Source: Gammaproteobacteria bacterium (GTDB lineage: Bacteria; Pseudomonadota; Gammaproteobacteria; Pseudomonadales; Litorivicinaceae). From it: a stretch of DNA of 41,017 nt. Each line of letters opens with the position of its first letter. The first letter of the stretch is position 1. The notes beneath the pieces are model-generated. The model made no database searches, was not told the origin of the DNA, and worked only from the letters and a program-made list of their open reading frames with translations. Made by a program: the position numbers and the translations under genes. This document shows, piece after piece, positions 34,218 through 41,017 of this stretch. The stretch lies in NCBI GenBank assembly GCA_002730235.1, contig PBZS01000077.1, positions 1 through 41,017 of the forward strand, written 5' to 3'.

Positions 34218-34890
34218 AGAACTTTCTATTTTAAGCCTCGTCTTACAAGCGGGTCCGGTCGTCCAGTTGGTTATGGCTACACTAGTCTTGGCCTCTGTCT
34301 TTTCTTGGGTCGCAATTTTTCAGCGGACTCGGGTTTTATCTCGAGCCCAGAAGCACGCACGACTATTCGAGGATACATTCTGGAGTGGTGCAGAACTCGT
34401 CGGTCTCTATAAGCAGATTGTTAATTCACCAAACTTAATAGGTCTCGAGGCAGTTTTTAAGGCGGGATTTCAGGAGTTTACGCGTCTTCGTCAGGACGTG
34501 AAATCAGACCCGGACGCTGTGATGGAAGGCGTGCACCGTGCAATGCGTGTGGCCCGCGCGAAAGAAGAGGAGCGGCTAGAGGCACATCTTCCGTTCCTCG
34601 CGACAGTCGGTTCTATAAGCCCATACATCGGTCTTTTCGGTACGGTGTGGGGCATCATGAACTCATTCCGTGGCCTGGCCACCGTTAAACAGGCCACACT
34701 GGCAACAGTTGCGCCAGGCATTTCTGAAGCCTTGGTTGCAACAGCAATCGGGTTGTTCGCTGCAATACCGGCGGTGATCGCTTACAACCGGTTCACCGCA
34801 AAAGTTGACAGCCTCGCTATGACTTATGAGAATTTCGCTGATGAATTCGCCGCAATCTTGCATCGTCGTGTGCACCAGCGGGGTGAGTAA
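34210..34890 (+). CDS. tolQ: Tol-Pal system motor subunit TolQ
   Basis: TolQ forms, with TolR, a proton-driven stator in the inner membrane that energises TolA during division. The 226-residue protein has three membrane segments, one at about residues 14-35 and two in the C-terminal half. The conserved blocks are IPFL-type LPFLATVGSISPYIGLFGTV, WGIM, APGISEALVATAIGLFAAIP and AVIAYNR. ATG 34210 gives the E. coli-like N-terminus; an upstream TTG (34198) would add four residues. It overlaps ybgC by 8 bp and tolR by TAATG. Confidence 0.97.
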   Translation: MSEELSILSLVLQAGPVVQLVMATLVLASVFSWVAIFQRTRVLSRAQKHARLFEDTFWSGAELVGLYKQIVNSPNLIGLEAVFKAGFQEFTRLRQDVKSDPDAVMEGVHRAMRVARAKEEERLEAHLPFLATVGSISPYIGLFGTVWGIMNSFRGLATVKQATLATVAPGISEALVATAIGLFAAIPAVIAYNRFTAKVDSLAMTYENFADEFAAILHRRVHQRGE

Positions 34891-35318
34891 TGGCGAGGCT
34901 GTTACGGCGTAATAGAAAGCGTCTTGTCTCAGAAATCAATGTGGTCCCATATATCGACGTGATGTTGGTTTTGTTGGTGATTTTCATGGTCACTGCGCCA
35001 ATGTTGACCCCGGGTGTTCCAATCGAACTTCCGGAAGCGTCGACAGAGCCCCTACCAGTCGATACAGACGAGGAGCCACTCGTGATTTCCATGAATGGTC
35101 AGGGTGAGTTATTTATTAACGTTGGCGGTGACGGTTCGACTCCCGTGACCCTTGGTGTAATGAAAGATCGTGTCATGAAGGTACTAGCAGCCAAGCCCGG
35201 CACATCGGTGCAACTTCGGGGCGACCAAGGATTAGACTATGGAACAGTGATGGAGGTAATGGGAACACTCCAGGGTGTGGGTGTAACCTCCATTGGCTTA
35301 GTCGCGGAGACTCCTTGA
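34890..35318 (+). CDS. tolR: Tol-Pal system motor subunit TolR
   Basis: TolR is the ExbD/MotB-like partner of TolQ. The 142-residue protein has a short basic cytoplasmic N-terminus and one membrane helix (about 19-40, INVVPYIDVMLVLLVIFMV). The proton-carrying Asp23 lies in that helix. A periplasmic peptidoglycan-binding domain follows. The motif TAPMLTPGVPIELPEA after the helix is typical. Coupled translation is likely at both ends (TAATG with tolQ, TGATG with tolA). Confidence 0.97.
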   Translation: MARLLRRNRKRLVSEINVVPYIDVMLVLLVIFMVTAPMLTPGVPIELPEASTEPLPVDTDEEPLVISMNGQGELFINVGGDGSTPVTLGVMKDRVMKVLAAKPGTSVQLRGDQGLDYGTVMEVMGTLQGVGVTSIGLVAETP

Positions 35319-36301
35319 TGGATCGTCGGGGTGAGAGCCTCGTCCGTCCTCTATTGCTGGCTGCTTGTCTGCACATCTTATTGATCTTGACGTTCTTTAT
35401 TGCTGTATCCCCTGAGGCTAAGACCATTACACCGCCATCAGTTGTTGTTATACAAGCGACCGAGTTGACGTTTGCACCATCTGCAGCCGCAGAGGCCCGT
35501 GTGAGGAAACAAAAAGCTGAAGAAGAAGAAAAAAAGAGGCACGAAGCGGAACAAAAGAGACGTCAACAGGAAGCGAAGAGGAAAGCAGAGGCCGAGCGCG
35601 AGGAGCAGCTAGAGAAAGCTAAACTGGAAGCGAAAAAAAAAGCAGAAGTGGAAGCGAAAAAGAAAGCAGAAGTGGAAGCGAAAAAAAAAGCAGAAGTGGA
35701 AGCGAAAAACAAAGCCGAGGCGAAGATTCAGGCTGAATTGAAGAGAGCTAGAGAGGCGAAGCAGGCGGCCGCCAAAGCAGAGGCTGAGGCAAAACGTAAA
35801 GCGAATGAGGCGGCCAGGGCTAAAGTGCTCGAGGAGAAAGCAAAAGCGACAGACGATGAAAGAAAGGCAGTACTTAAGAAAGAGCGTGAGAACGAAGAGA
35901 AGGCATTAGAGGAGGCCTTCAAACAAGCGGAAGTCGAGGCACGAGCGCTCGAGGAACTGAAAAAGAAAGAGGAGGCTGAGCTCGCTGTATTGAATGCGTT
36001 GGCCGCTGAACGAGCTGCAGCCAATGTATTGGATGCGATGACTACTAGAATTACGCGGGCGTGGCGTCGGCCCGTTGCATTTGCGGGTGGCCTCGAGGTC
36101 TATCTGAGAATGGCGTTGGCGTCTAATGGAGAACTGGTGGATGTTCGTGTCGTTAAGTCGAGCGGTGATGTATTGTTTGATCGTTCGGCCTTGACTGCGG
36201 TACAAAGGGCCGCACCTTTTAATGAAGTCGAGCAGTTTGATGCCGCAACATTCGAAGAAAAATTCAGATCGCTGACAGTGAAGTTCAGACCGGAGGATTG
36301 A
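35318..36301 (+). CDS. tolA: Tol-Pal system periplasm-spanning protein TolA
   Basis: TolA links the TolQR motor to Pal and TolB at the outer membrane. From ATG 35318 it has 327 residues. It has one membrane anchor (about 9-30, with the conserved His in CLHILL) and a long Ala/Lys/Glu helical domain II (about 55-225). The compact domain III (about 230-327, [19 protein letters not shown]) follows and ends [20 protein letters not shown]. Domain II contains a 24-bp tandem repeat (listed separately). It is shorter than E. coli TolA (421), mainly in domain II. It overlaps tolR and tolB by TGATG. Confidence 0.95.
   Translation: MDRRGESLVRPLLLAACLHILLILTFFIAVSPEAKTITPPSVVVIQATELTFAPSAAAEARVRKQKAEEEEKKRHEAEQKRRQQEAKRKAEAEREEQLEKAKLEAKKKAEVEAKKKAEVEAKKKAEVEAKNKAEAKIQAELKRAREAKQAAAKAEAEAKRKANEAARAKVLEEKAKATDDERKAVLKKERENEEKALEEAFKQAEVEARALEELKKKEEAELAVLNALAAERAAANVLDAMTTRITRAWRRPVAFAGGLEVYLRMALASNGELVDVRVVKSSGDVLFDRSALTAVQRAAPFNEVEQFDAATFEEKFRSLTVKFRPED
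35627..35722 (+). repeat. 24-bp tandem repeat in tolA, three near-perfect copies plus one degenerate
   Basis: Units run 35627-35650, 35651-35674, 35675-35698 and 35699-35722. The first and third copies are identical, the second differs by one base, and the fourth has several changes. Each unit encodes EAKKKAEV (last copy EAKNKAEA). Copies one and three contain a run of nine A residues. Because the unit is a multiple of three, gain or loss of copies would lengthen or shorten the TolA helix in frame, whereas slippage in the A runs would break the gene. Confidence 0.9.
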
Positions 36302-37590
36302 TGCGATTATTTATCGGGGTAGCAATGACTATCATGATGGCAATGCCGGCGCGCGCAGAACTTGTGATTGAGATTACAAGAGGCATTGAAAATCCAATAA
36401 AAATAGCGGTGGTCCCGTTTCGAGTGAAAAGTACGGGCGCGTTTGATGTTGATCTTGCCCGATTAATTGAAGCGAATTTAGAGCGTAGCGGACAATTTCG
36501 AAGGGTCGATCGTGACACTATGCTATCACTGCCTGGTCCCGACGATCAGATTTTCTACCGGGATTGGCGAGCGATCGATTCAGAATACACCGTTGTAGGG
36601 TCCGTTGAGCAAGATGACCAAGGCCTGCTAGTGCGATATGGACTACATAATGTTTACGGCGAGAAGTTAGTGTTCCCAATTGAGCGGCTTAGTGAATCTT
36701 CAGATTCTCTGAGAGACATAGGTCATTATATCTCTGATCGGATCTACGAGTCTCTGACGGGGATCAAGGGCATCTTCTCTACTCGTCTTTTGTACGTATC
36801 GGCCGAACGTCGGTCGGAAAAGGATCAGACATTCAAGTTAATCTTGTCGGATGCTGATGGAGGTCGGCCACAGGTGATATTCCAGTCATCAGAGCCAATT
36901 TTATCGCCAGCATGGTCGCCAGATGGATCTCGCGTGGCTTACATGAGTTTTAAAGGAAAGCGCGCGGGTATCTATGTGCAGACATTGGCGTCTGGAGAGG
37001 TGCAGAAAGTATCTGACTTCCCGGGATTGAATAGCGCTCCATCCTTCAGCCCGGACGGACGAAAACTGGTTATGACATTGTCTCGTGACGGTAACCCCGA
37101 AGTCTATGTTGCCAATTTGCGAACCGGTGAACTAGAACGGATGACCAAACATTTTTCGATTGATACCGAGGCATCTTGGTCGCCAGACGGTCGCTCAATC
37201 CTCTTCACCTCAAGTCGAGGAGGTAAGCCTCAGTTGTATATGATGAATCTGGCTGACAAAACAGTGAAACGTGTTACGTTTGATGGTGATTATAATTCGA
37301 ACGGTGCCTTTACTCCTGACGGTGACAGCATAGTGTTCGTTCACCGGACCAATGAGCGTTTTCATATCGCTCGGATGAACCTAAAAACTCGAGAAATTCG
37401 GATCCTAACTGAAACTGATTTAGATGAATCACCAAGTGTCGCTCCGAACGGAACTATGCTAATTTATGCGACATCAGATGAAGAAAAAGGGCTTTTAGGC
37501 CTTGTTTCAATGGACGGGAGGGTGCGAGTTCGGTTACCTTCCGTCAGTGAGAGCGTTAGGGAACCCGCATGGAGCCCGTTCTTTAACTAA
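36301..37590 (+). CDS. tolB: Tol-Pal system periplasmic beta-propeller TolB
   Basis: TolB is a periplasmic protein that binds Pal and TolA. From ATG 36301 it has 429 residues, with a signal peptide cleaved about after Ala19 (PARA|ELV). An N-terminal alpha/beta domain follows (about 20-155, IAVVPFRV and SEYTVVGSV). A six-bladed propeller comes after it with repeated SPDG motifs ([45 protein letters not shown]). The C-terminus ends [10 protein letters not shown] as in the family. GGAGG lies five bases before the ATG. A 49-bp gap with a candidate promoter follows before pal. Confidence 0.97.
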   Translation: MRLFIGVAMTIMMAMPARAELVIEITRGIENPIKIAVVPFRVKSTGAFDVDLARLIEANLERSGQFRRVDRDTMLSLPGPDDQIFYRDWRAIDSEYTVVGSVEQDDQGLLVRYGLHNVYGEKLVFPIERLSESSDSLRDIGHYISDRIYESLTGIKGIFSTRLLYVSAERRSEKDQTFKLILSDADGGRPQVIFQSSEPILSPAWSPDGSRVAYMSFKGKRAGIYVQTLASGEVQKVSDFPGLNSAPSFSPDGRKLVMTLSRDGNPEVYVANLRTGELERMTKHFSIDTEASWSPDGRSILFTSSRGGKPQLYMMNLADKTVKRVTFDGDYNSNGAFTPDGDSIVFVHRTNERFHIARMNLKTREIRILTETDLDESPSVAPNGTMLIYATSDEEKGLLGLVSMDGRVRVRLPSVSESVREPAWSPFFN

Positions 37591-37610
37591 AAAAGATATA
37601 ACAGTATAGT
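37583..37610 (+). promoter_or_regulatory. Candidate sigma-70 promoter for pal-cpoB
   Basis: TTAACT (37583-37588, four matches to TTGACA) and TATAGT (37605-37610, five matches to TATAAT) are separated by 16 bp. The site overlaps the end of tolB and lies 30 bp before the pal ATG. Pal is an abundant lipoprotein, so an extra internal promoter is plausible. Confidence 0.5.
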
Positions 37611-37639
37611 TTTCATCGAAGTCGAACAGGGGTGAAGGA

Positions 37640-38212
37640 ATGAGTATTTTGAAGCAGGCGAAGGCTGTAGGGATTGCGGTGGTTCTGGTGGTGCTTGCAG
37701 GTTGTGCTGGTCAAGTGAATGAGTCGGCTCAGGGGCCGTCCAAGGTTGAATCTGACGCAGAGCGCGCGGCTCGCGAGGCACGCCAAGCTGAGTTCTTGGC
37801 AAAGCAGGAAGCGGCTAACGCCAAGCAGGAGGCAGTTAATGTTGCAGCGAAGACCGCTGAGGACCTTCGTGACGGTGCGATGGCGGCGGATACGCTGTTT
37901 TTCTTTGAGTTTGATCGATCTGATTTGAAGCAGGATGCGCTAGATGATTTGGATTCGCACGCGAAATATTTAGCGGCCGATCGCTCAGCGAAAGTCCGCC
38001 TCGAAGGGCACGCTGATGAGCGTGGTACTCGCGCCTACAATCTGGCTCTTGGCGAACGCCGGGCAAATTCAGTGGCTCGATATCTCGTGATCCAAGGCGT
38101 GAATCGCTCTCAGATCGAATCCATGAGTTATGGCGAAGAGCGGCCATTGTCGCTGTCACGCGATGATAATGGCTGGTCACGTAACCGTCGTGTCGAGCTG
38201 GTCTATCAGTAA
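37640..38212 (+). CDS. pal: Peptidoglycan-associated outer membrane lipoprotein Pal
   Basis: Pal anchors the outer membrane to peptidoglycan and is pulled inward at the septum by the Tol motor. The 190-residue protein has a lipoprotein signal with lipobox LAGC (Cys22). Residue +2 is Ala, consistent with outer-membrane sorting. A Glu/Ala/Lys-rich spacer follows (about 30-75). The OmpA-like domain has FFEFDRSDL and the diaminopimelate-binding GHADERGTRAYNLALGERRA. It ends NRRVELVYQ. GAAGGA precedes the ATG. It is separated from cpoB by three bases. Confidence 0.97.
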   Translation: MSILKQAKAVGIAVVLVVLAGCAGQVNESAQGPSKVESDAERAAREARQAEFLAKQEAANAKQEAVNVAAKTAEDLRDGAMAADTLFFFEFDRSDLKQDALDDLDSHAKYLAADRSAKVRLEGHADERGTRAYNLALGERRANSVARYLVIQGVNRSQIESMSYGEERPLSLSRDDNGWSRNRRVELVYQ

Positions 38213-38215
38213 TCG

Positions 38216-38950
38216 ATGAGACTTATTTTGACTGCTGGCGCCGCCGTCGCAATGACCGCGGCGTCTTTGGTTACAAATGCCCAAGAGCCATACGGCTCCG
38301 AGTTTTTGCGGCAGTCCCAGACTGAACTGCTGCTGCAAATTGATCAGATTCGCCAAGAAACCCAAGCCCTTCGGGGGTTGATGGAAGAGCTTTCCTATCA
38401 GTTGAGTCAAATGTCTGCGGATCAAAAGACTCGGTACCTGGATTTGGATCAACGGCTGGGTGAACTAGTTCGTATTCAGAGAGATGCGGTCGCAGTTAAG
38501 CCAACGCAAACTAGTCCTTCTGCTGGACGCGGCGGATTTCAACCTTCTCTAGTAGCTCAGGTTCCCGTGCCCGAAATATCAGACCAAGACGCCTATAATG
38601 CAGCGTTCGAGATGATTCGGGAGCGTAAATTCGATGAAGCCCTGTTGGCTATGGAGTCGTTCGTCCAGGTCTATCCTAATAGCGAGCTGATCTTGGATGC
38701 TCGTTTTTGGCGTGGGCAGGTTTTTGATGTATTAGGTCGTGATCAGGAAGCGATTGAGACATTTAAAAATCTAACATTGGCTGCACCTGACTATCGACGG
38801 ATCCTTCAGGTCAAGGTGAAGTTAGGCAAGTTGTTGATCAAAAATCAAGACGTTATCAATGGCCGTAAGATCCTCCAAGAGGTGATTACAAAATCGCCGG
38901 AGAGTGTTGAGGCGGGGCTAGCTTCTCGCGAGCTCGAGAAGATTAACTGA
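38216..38950 (+). CDS. cpoB: Cell division coordinator CpoB (YbgF)
   Basis: CpoB links PBP1B activity with Tol-driven outer-membrane constriction. The 244-residue protein has a signal peptide (cleavage about after Ala22, TNA|QEP). A coiled-coil trimerisation region follows (about 30-85, LLLQIDQIRQETQALRGLME), then a Pro/Ser/Thr-rich linker. Three TPR units occupy about 120-244 (AYNAAFEMIRERKFDEAL, FVQVYPNSELILDARFWRG). It sits directly behind pal as in most gammaproteobacteria and ends seven bases before queE. Confidence 0.95.
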   Translation: MRLILTAGAAVAMTAASLVTNAQEPYGSEFLRQSQTELLLQIDQIRQETQALRGLMEELSYQLSQMSADQKTRYLDLDQRLGELVRIQRDAVAVKPTQTSPSAGRGGFQPSLVAQVPVPEISDQDAYNAAFEMIRERKFDEALLAMESFVQVYPNSELILDARFWRGQVFDVLGRDQEAIETFKNLTLAAPDYRRILQVKVKLGKLLIKNQDVINGRKILQEVITKSPESVEAGLASRELEKIN

Positions 38951-38957
38951 GCTGATT

Positions 38958-39611
38958 ATGGATGAGCCTCTGAGCCTCCGTATTTCGGAAGTGTTCACGA
39001 GCCTTCAGGGTGAGGCTCTCACATCCGGCTCGCCGACTACATTTATCCGGCTGACTGGGTGCCCATTGCGTTGTGTGTATTGCGATAGCGCCTACGCATT
39101 TAAGGGCGGAGAGCAGCGATCAATACCTGATCTTGTCAGTTTGTCGGAGGCTTCTCGCACGAATTTAGTTTGTGTTACCGGCGGTGAACCGCTTGCTCAG
39201 CCAAACTGCTTGAGTCTTTTAACATCTCTGTGTGATGCGGGCTTTGAGGTATCTTTGGAAACCTCGGGGGCCATCGACATATCAGCCGTAGATCCTAGAG
39301 TCTCAATTGTTCTTGACCTAAAGACACCAGGCTCCAGAGAATCATCTAAGAATTTACTGTCTAACCTCCAATTGATAAGAGAGAAGGATCAGGTCAAGGT
39401 GGTCGTGATCGACGAGGACGATTTCCGCTGGTTCGAATTATTGTGCGATACACACCCATCAATTTTTCAGGCGGGCGTAGTCTGGATTTCGCCGTCATAT
39501 GATGAAATCGATCTACAGATATTGGCTGATCTTATTATAGGGTCACGTCATCCTTTCAGAATGCAACTGCAACTACACAAGCAGATCTGGGGACAGGAGC
39601 AGGGTCGGTGA
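38958..39611 (+). CDS. queE: 7-carboxy-7-deazaguanine synthase (radical SAM)
   Basis: QueE is the radical-SAM enzyme that contracts 6-carboxytetrahydropterin to 7-carboxy-7-deazaguanine on the queuosine pathway. The 217-residue protein has [14 protein letters not shown] and the iron-sulfur motif [15 protein letters not shown] (CxxxCxxC), which binds the 4Fe-4S cluster. The SAM-contacting [12 protein letters not shown] and LETSGAID also match. It overlaps queC by GTGA. queD and queF are not in this window. Confidence 0.95.
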   Translation: MDEPLSLRISEVFTSLQGEALTSGSPTTFIRLTGCPLRCVYCDSAYAFKGGEQRSIPDLVSLSEASRTNLVCVTGGEPLAQPNCLSLLTSLCDAGFEVSLETSGAIDISAVDPRVSIVLDLKTPGSRESSKNLLSNLQLIREKDQVKVVVIDEDDFRWFELLCDTHPSIFQAGVVWISPSYDEIDLQILADLIIGSRHPFRMQLQLHKQIWGQEQGR

Positions 39612-40312
39612 GTGATTCGCCGAGGGCGGTTATTCTCCTGTCTGGAGGGCTCGATTCGGCAACCGTTCTTGCGATTGCAAAATCACGTGGCTTTGATTGC
39701 CATACGATCGGCTTTGACTATGGCCAGAAACACAATTCTGAACTCAAGGCAGCGTATCGCGTGACAGAGGCGCTTGGAGATCATGCTCATAAGGTGATTC
39801 GGCTTGATTTGGGATCAATTGGTGGCTCTGCGTTGACAAGCGATGAGATTTCTGTGCCAGTGGGAGGGGTAGCCGAGAGTGGCATTCCTGTGACTTATGT
39901 TCCTGCGCGTAACACAGTGTTTCTGTCCATCGCGCTCGGCTACGGGGAGGTTATCGGTGCTACACACCTATTTATTGGCGCAAATGCTGTGGATTATTCG
40001 GGTTATCCAGATTGTCGACCTACTTTTATTGAGCATTTTGAGCGCCTCGCAAATGTCGCAACCGCGGCTGTTGACGGAGGCCCAAGATGGGTCGTCGAGG
40101 CGCCGTTGATGTCGATGTCGAAAGCAGACATTATTAAAGTTGGAAATGCCCTGGGCGTCGACTACGCCCCGACTGTGTCTTGCTATCGAGCTGATTCTTC
40201 TGGTTCGGCCTGTGGCGAGTGCGACGCGTGTCGGTTGCGTCGAAAAGGTTTTTTGGATGCGGGCATTCTTGATCCGACGCGGTATCAGCCAGGGATTTCT
40301 CCGAAAATCTAA
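39608..40312 (+). CDS. queC: 7-cyano-7-deazaguanine synthase QueC, GTG start
   Basis: QueC uses ATP and ammonia to turn the QueE product into preQ0. The 234-residue protein has the PP-loop [16 protein letters not shown] near the N-terminus, [11 protein letters not shown], and [20 protein letters not shown]-terminal zinc site has four cysteines ([21 protein letters not shown]). The GTG start overlaps the queE stop (GTGA) and leads straight into the PP-loop. No terminator hairpin with a T-run is seen after the stop. Confidence 0.97.
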   Translation: MSDSPRAVILLSGGLDSATVLAIAKSRGFDCHTIGFDYGQKHNSELKAAYRVTEALGDHAHKVIRLDLGSIGGSALTSDEISVPVGGVAESGIPVTYVPARNTVFLSIALGYGEVIGATHLFIGANAVDYSGYPDCRPTFIEHFERLANVATAAVDGGPRWVVEAPLMSMSKADIIKVGNALGVDYAPTVSCYRADSSGSACGECDACRLRRKGFLDAGILDPTRYQPGISPKI

Positions 40313-40331
40313 AAAATCCCAGTGAAGTCAC

Positions 40332-40359
40332 TTGCCAAATTTGTCTTGGCCGGTATCAT
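40332..40359 (+). promoter_or_regulatory. Sigma-70 promoter for tRNA-Lys
   Basis: TTGCCA (40332-40337) and TATCAT (40354-40359) each match the sigma-70 consensus at five of six positions and are 16 bp apart. A G/C-rich stretch (ACCGGCGC) follows the -10, like the discriminators of stable-RNA promoters. The mature tRNA begins 34 bp after the -10. Confidence 0.7.
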
Positions 40360-40365
40360 ACCGGC
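40349..40365. promoter_or_regulatory. Perfect 17-bp palindrome over the tRNA-Lys -10
   Basis: GCCGGTATCATACCGGC is an 8+1+8 perfect inverted repeat that covers the whole -10 hexamer of the tRNA promoter. No T-run follows, so it is not a normal terminator of queC. It may be an operator, or a coincidence of the -10 with a G/C-rich discriminator. Confidence 0.5.
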
Positions 40366-40393
40366 GCTGTTAGATAATCTCTGACGCGGCTGC

Positions 40394-40469
40394 GGGTCGT
40401 TAGCTCAGCTGGTAGAGCAGTTGGCTTTTAACCAATTGGTCGCAGGTTCGAATCCTGCACGACCCACCA
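40394..40469 (+). tRNA. tRNA-Lys (anticodon UUU), CCA encoded
   Basis: The 76-nt cloverleaf has acceptor stem GGGTCGT pairing with ACGACCC, D-stem GCTC/GAGC, and anticodon loop CTTTTAA at 40425-40431. The anticodon TTT lies at 40427-40429, and the T-arm contains GGTTCGAATCC. The 3' CCA is encoded. The anticodon stem closes with one G-T pair. A tRNA-Lys behind queC is also found in Pseudomonas. tRNA-Lys 3' ends are common integration sites, and the DNA that follows looks accessory. Confidence 0.97.
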
Positions 40470-40504
40470 TTTATCCCGTTTAAAATCAGATATTTGGTCA
40501 TGTA

Positions 40505-40869
40505 TTGATCCTTGCTGCTTGTGCCAATACAGGTAATGAAAGTATGAAAGGCAAACCGAAGCAAAAGTTCAAGCAAAAATCGTAAAAGGAACAACTACCA
40601 AAGCTCAAATCCAAGGGATGTTTGGTTCTCCTTTCGAGACGTCATATACCGATAGTGGTGCTTTGATTTGGAAGTACCAGTATGACTATACGACAGCACT
40701 TACACCCGAAACTGTCGGATCATTCATCCTCACTCTTGGTCTTGCAGGAATGAAAAGTGAAGGCACACGAAACGAACTTGTGATTTTGTTTGATGAGAAC
40801 GATGTAGTGCGGAAGTTCAATATGTCTAATAGTGATATTGAAACAGGAACACTGTTGTTCGCAGATTGA
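40505..40869 (+). pseudogene. Decayed SmpA/BamE-like small lipoprotein gene, frameshifted
   Basis: Two frames together make one recognisable small lipoprotein. The first (from about 40505) reads LILAACANTGNESMKGK, a lipobox with Cys at 40520-40522, and then stops at 40582. The second continues as TEAKVQAKIVKGTTTKAQI, MFGSPF, ALIWKYQYDY and NELVILFDENDVV up to the stop at 40867-40869. This is a SmpA/OmlA-type domain. One extra A in the run at 40553-40555 would join them, so a single-base deletion is the simplest reading. The signal peptide also lacks a start codon: an in-frame stop lies at 40481 and no ATG precedes the lipobox. An intact 83-residue remnant from ATG 40618 is possible but would be unexported. 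Confidence 0.6.
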
Positions 40870-41016
40870 TACAAAACGTACTATCGGTGCAGGGGTAGTT
40901 TTGGTAATTTCGTCAAGTCGTGAATAAAGGCTAATCAGAGCGCTGGTCCCTTGAATCCATTGACCAGCCTTGAACTCGACATCAGAAGCCAGACTAGCTT
41001 CCTGTTGCTCTCGCAT
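40870..41016 (-). other. Unassigned reverse-strand open frame at the window edge
   Basis: An open minus-strand frame enters at the right edge, with an ATG at 41014-41016, and stays open to 40720. Only its first 49 codons lie outside the lipoprotein remnant. They read as a plausible soluble, helical segment (VEFKAGQWIQGTSALISLYS). The rest overlaps the remnant on the opposite strand and looks like read-through. It could be the 3' end of a gene starting beyond the window, or chance. I do not recognise a family. Confidence 0.25.
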
Positions 41017-41017
41017 G

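Noticed and set aside
35627-35722. Tandem repeats as a CRISPR array
   Set aside because: There are no spacers; the units are contiguous, in frame, and encode the TolA helix.
35728-36024. Antisense Ser/Ala/Phe-rich frame opposite tolA
   Set aside because: Its composition simply mirrors the Lys/Glu/Ala codons of TolA domain II; no independent signal.
40540-40560. Programmed -1 frameshift in the lipoprotein gene
   Set aside because: There is no classical X-XXY-YYZ slippery heptamer, and the signal peptide also lacks a start codon, so decay or a sequencing error is simpler.

Overview
The window is a dense block of core gammaproteobacterial chromosome. Almost every gene can be named from its motifs. 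The gene order matches, from memory, two separate blocks of Pseudomonas-type genomes joined end to end: frr-uppS-cdsA-dxr-rseP-bamA-lpxD-fabZ-lpxA-lpxB-rnhB-dnaE-accA-tilS-pyrG-kdsA-eno-ftsB-ispD-ispF-truD-pcm-nlpD / fdxA-mutS-cinA, then aspS-yebC-ruvCAB-ybgC-tolQRAB-pal-cpoB-queE-queC-tRNA-Lys. This points to a Pseudomonadales/Oceanospirillales-like lineage, probably free-living with a compact genome. A genus cannot be fixed from the sequence alone.

Layout. 1-25139 (+): one very long run of envelope, lipid, isoprenoid, replication and central-metabolism genes, mostly with overlapping stop and start codons. The only gaps longer than a few bases inside it are rseP-bamA (24 bp) and tilS-pyrG (67 bp). 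25140-28153 (-): fdxA and mutS, convergent with nlpD. 28188-29109 (+): pncC and an FmdB zinc-ribbon gene. 29136-40312 (+): aspS, yebC, ruvCAB, the complete Tol-Pal cluster, and two queuosine genes. 40394-40469: tRNA-Lys(UUU) with its own promoter. 40470-41017: a decayed lipoprotein gene and an unassigned reverse-strand frame, the only accessory-looking DNA here.

How the genes work together. Dxr, IspD and IspF belong to the MEP isoprenoid pathway. UppS turns its product into undecaprenyl diphosphate, and the DUF368 protein is a candidate recycler of undecaprenyl phosphate. CdsA, AccA and FabZ supply phospholipids and fatty acids. LpxD, LpxA, LpxB and KdsA build lipid A and Kdo. BamA inserts outer-membrane proteins. 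RseP, NlpD, FtsB, TolQRAB-Pal and CpoB handle envelope stress and division. DnaE, RnhB, MutS and RuvABC maintain DNA. TilS, TruD, QueE, QueC, AspS and tRNA-Lys serve translation.

Compared with the classical order, several genes are missing at their usual places: skp (bamA-lpxD), surE (truD-pcm), rpoS (nlpD-fdxA) and recA (after pncC). I found no CRISPR array, insertion sequence, prophage or toxin-antitoxin pair, and no convincing new multi-gene system. The points most worth a second look are the missing rpoS, the frameshifted lipoprotein behind the tRNA, a perfect palindrome over the tRNA promoter -10, a non-discriminating AspRS signature, and an alanine at the LpxA acyl-chain ruler.
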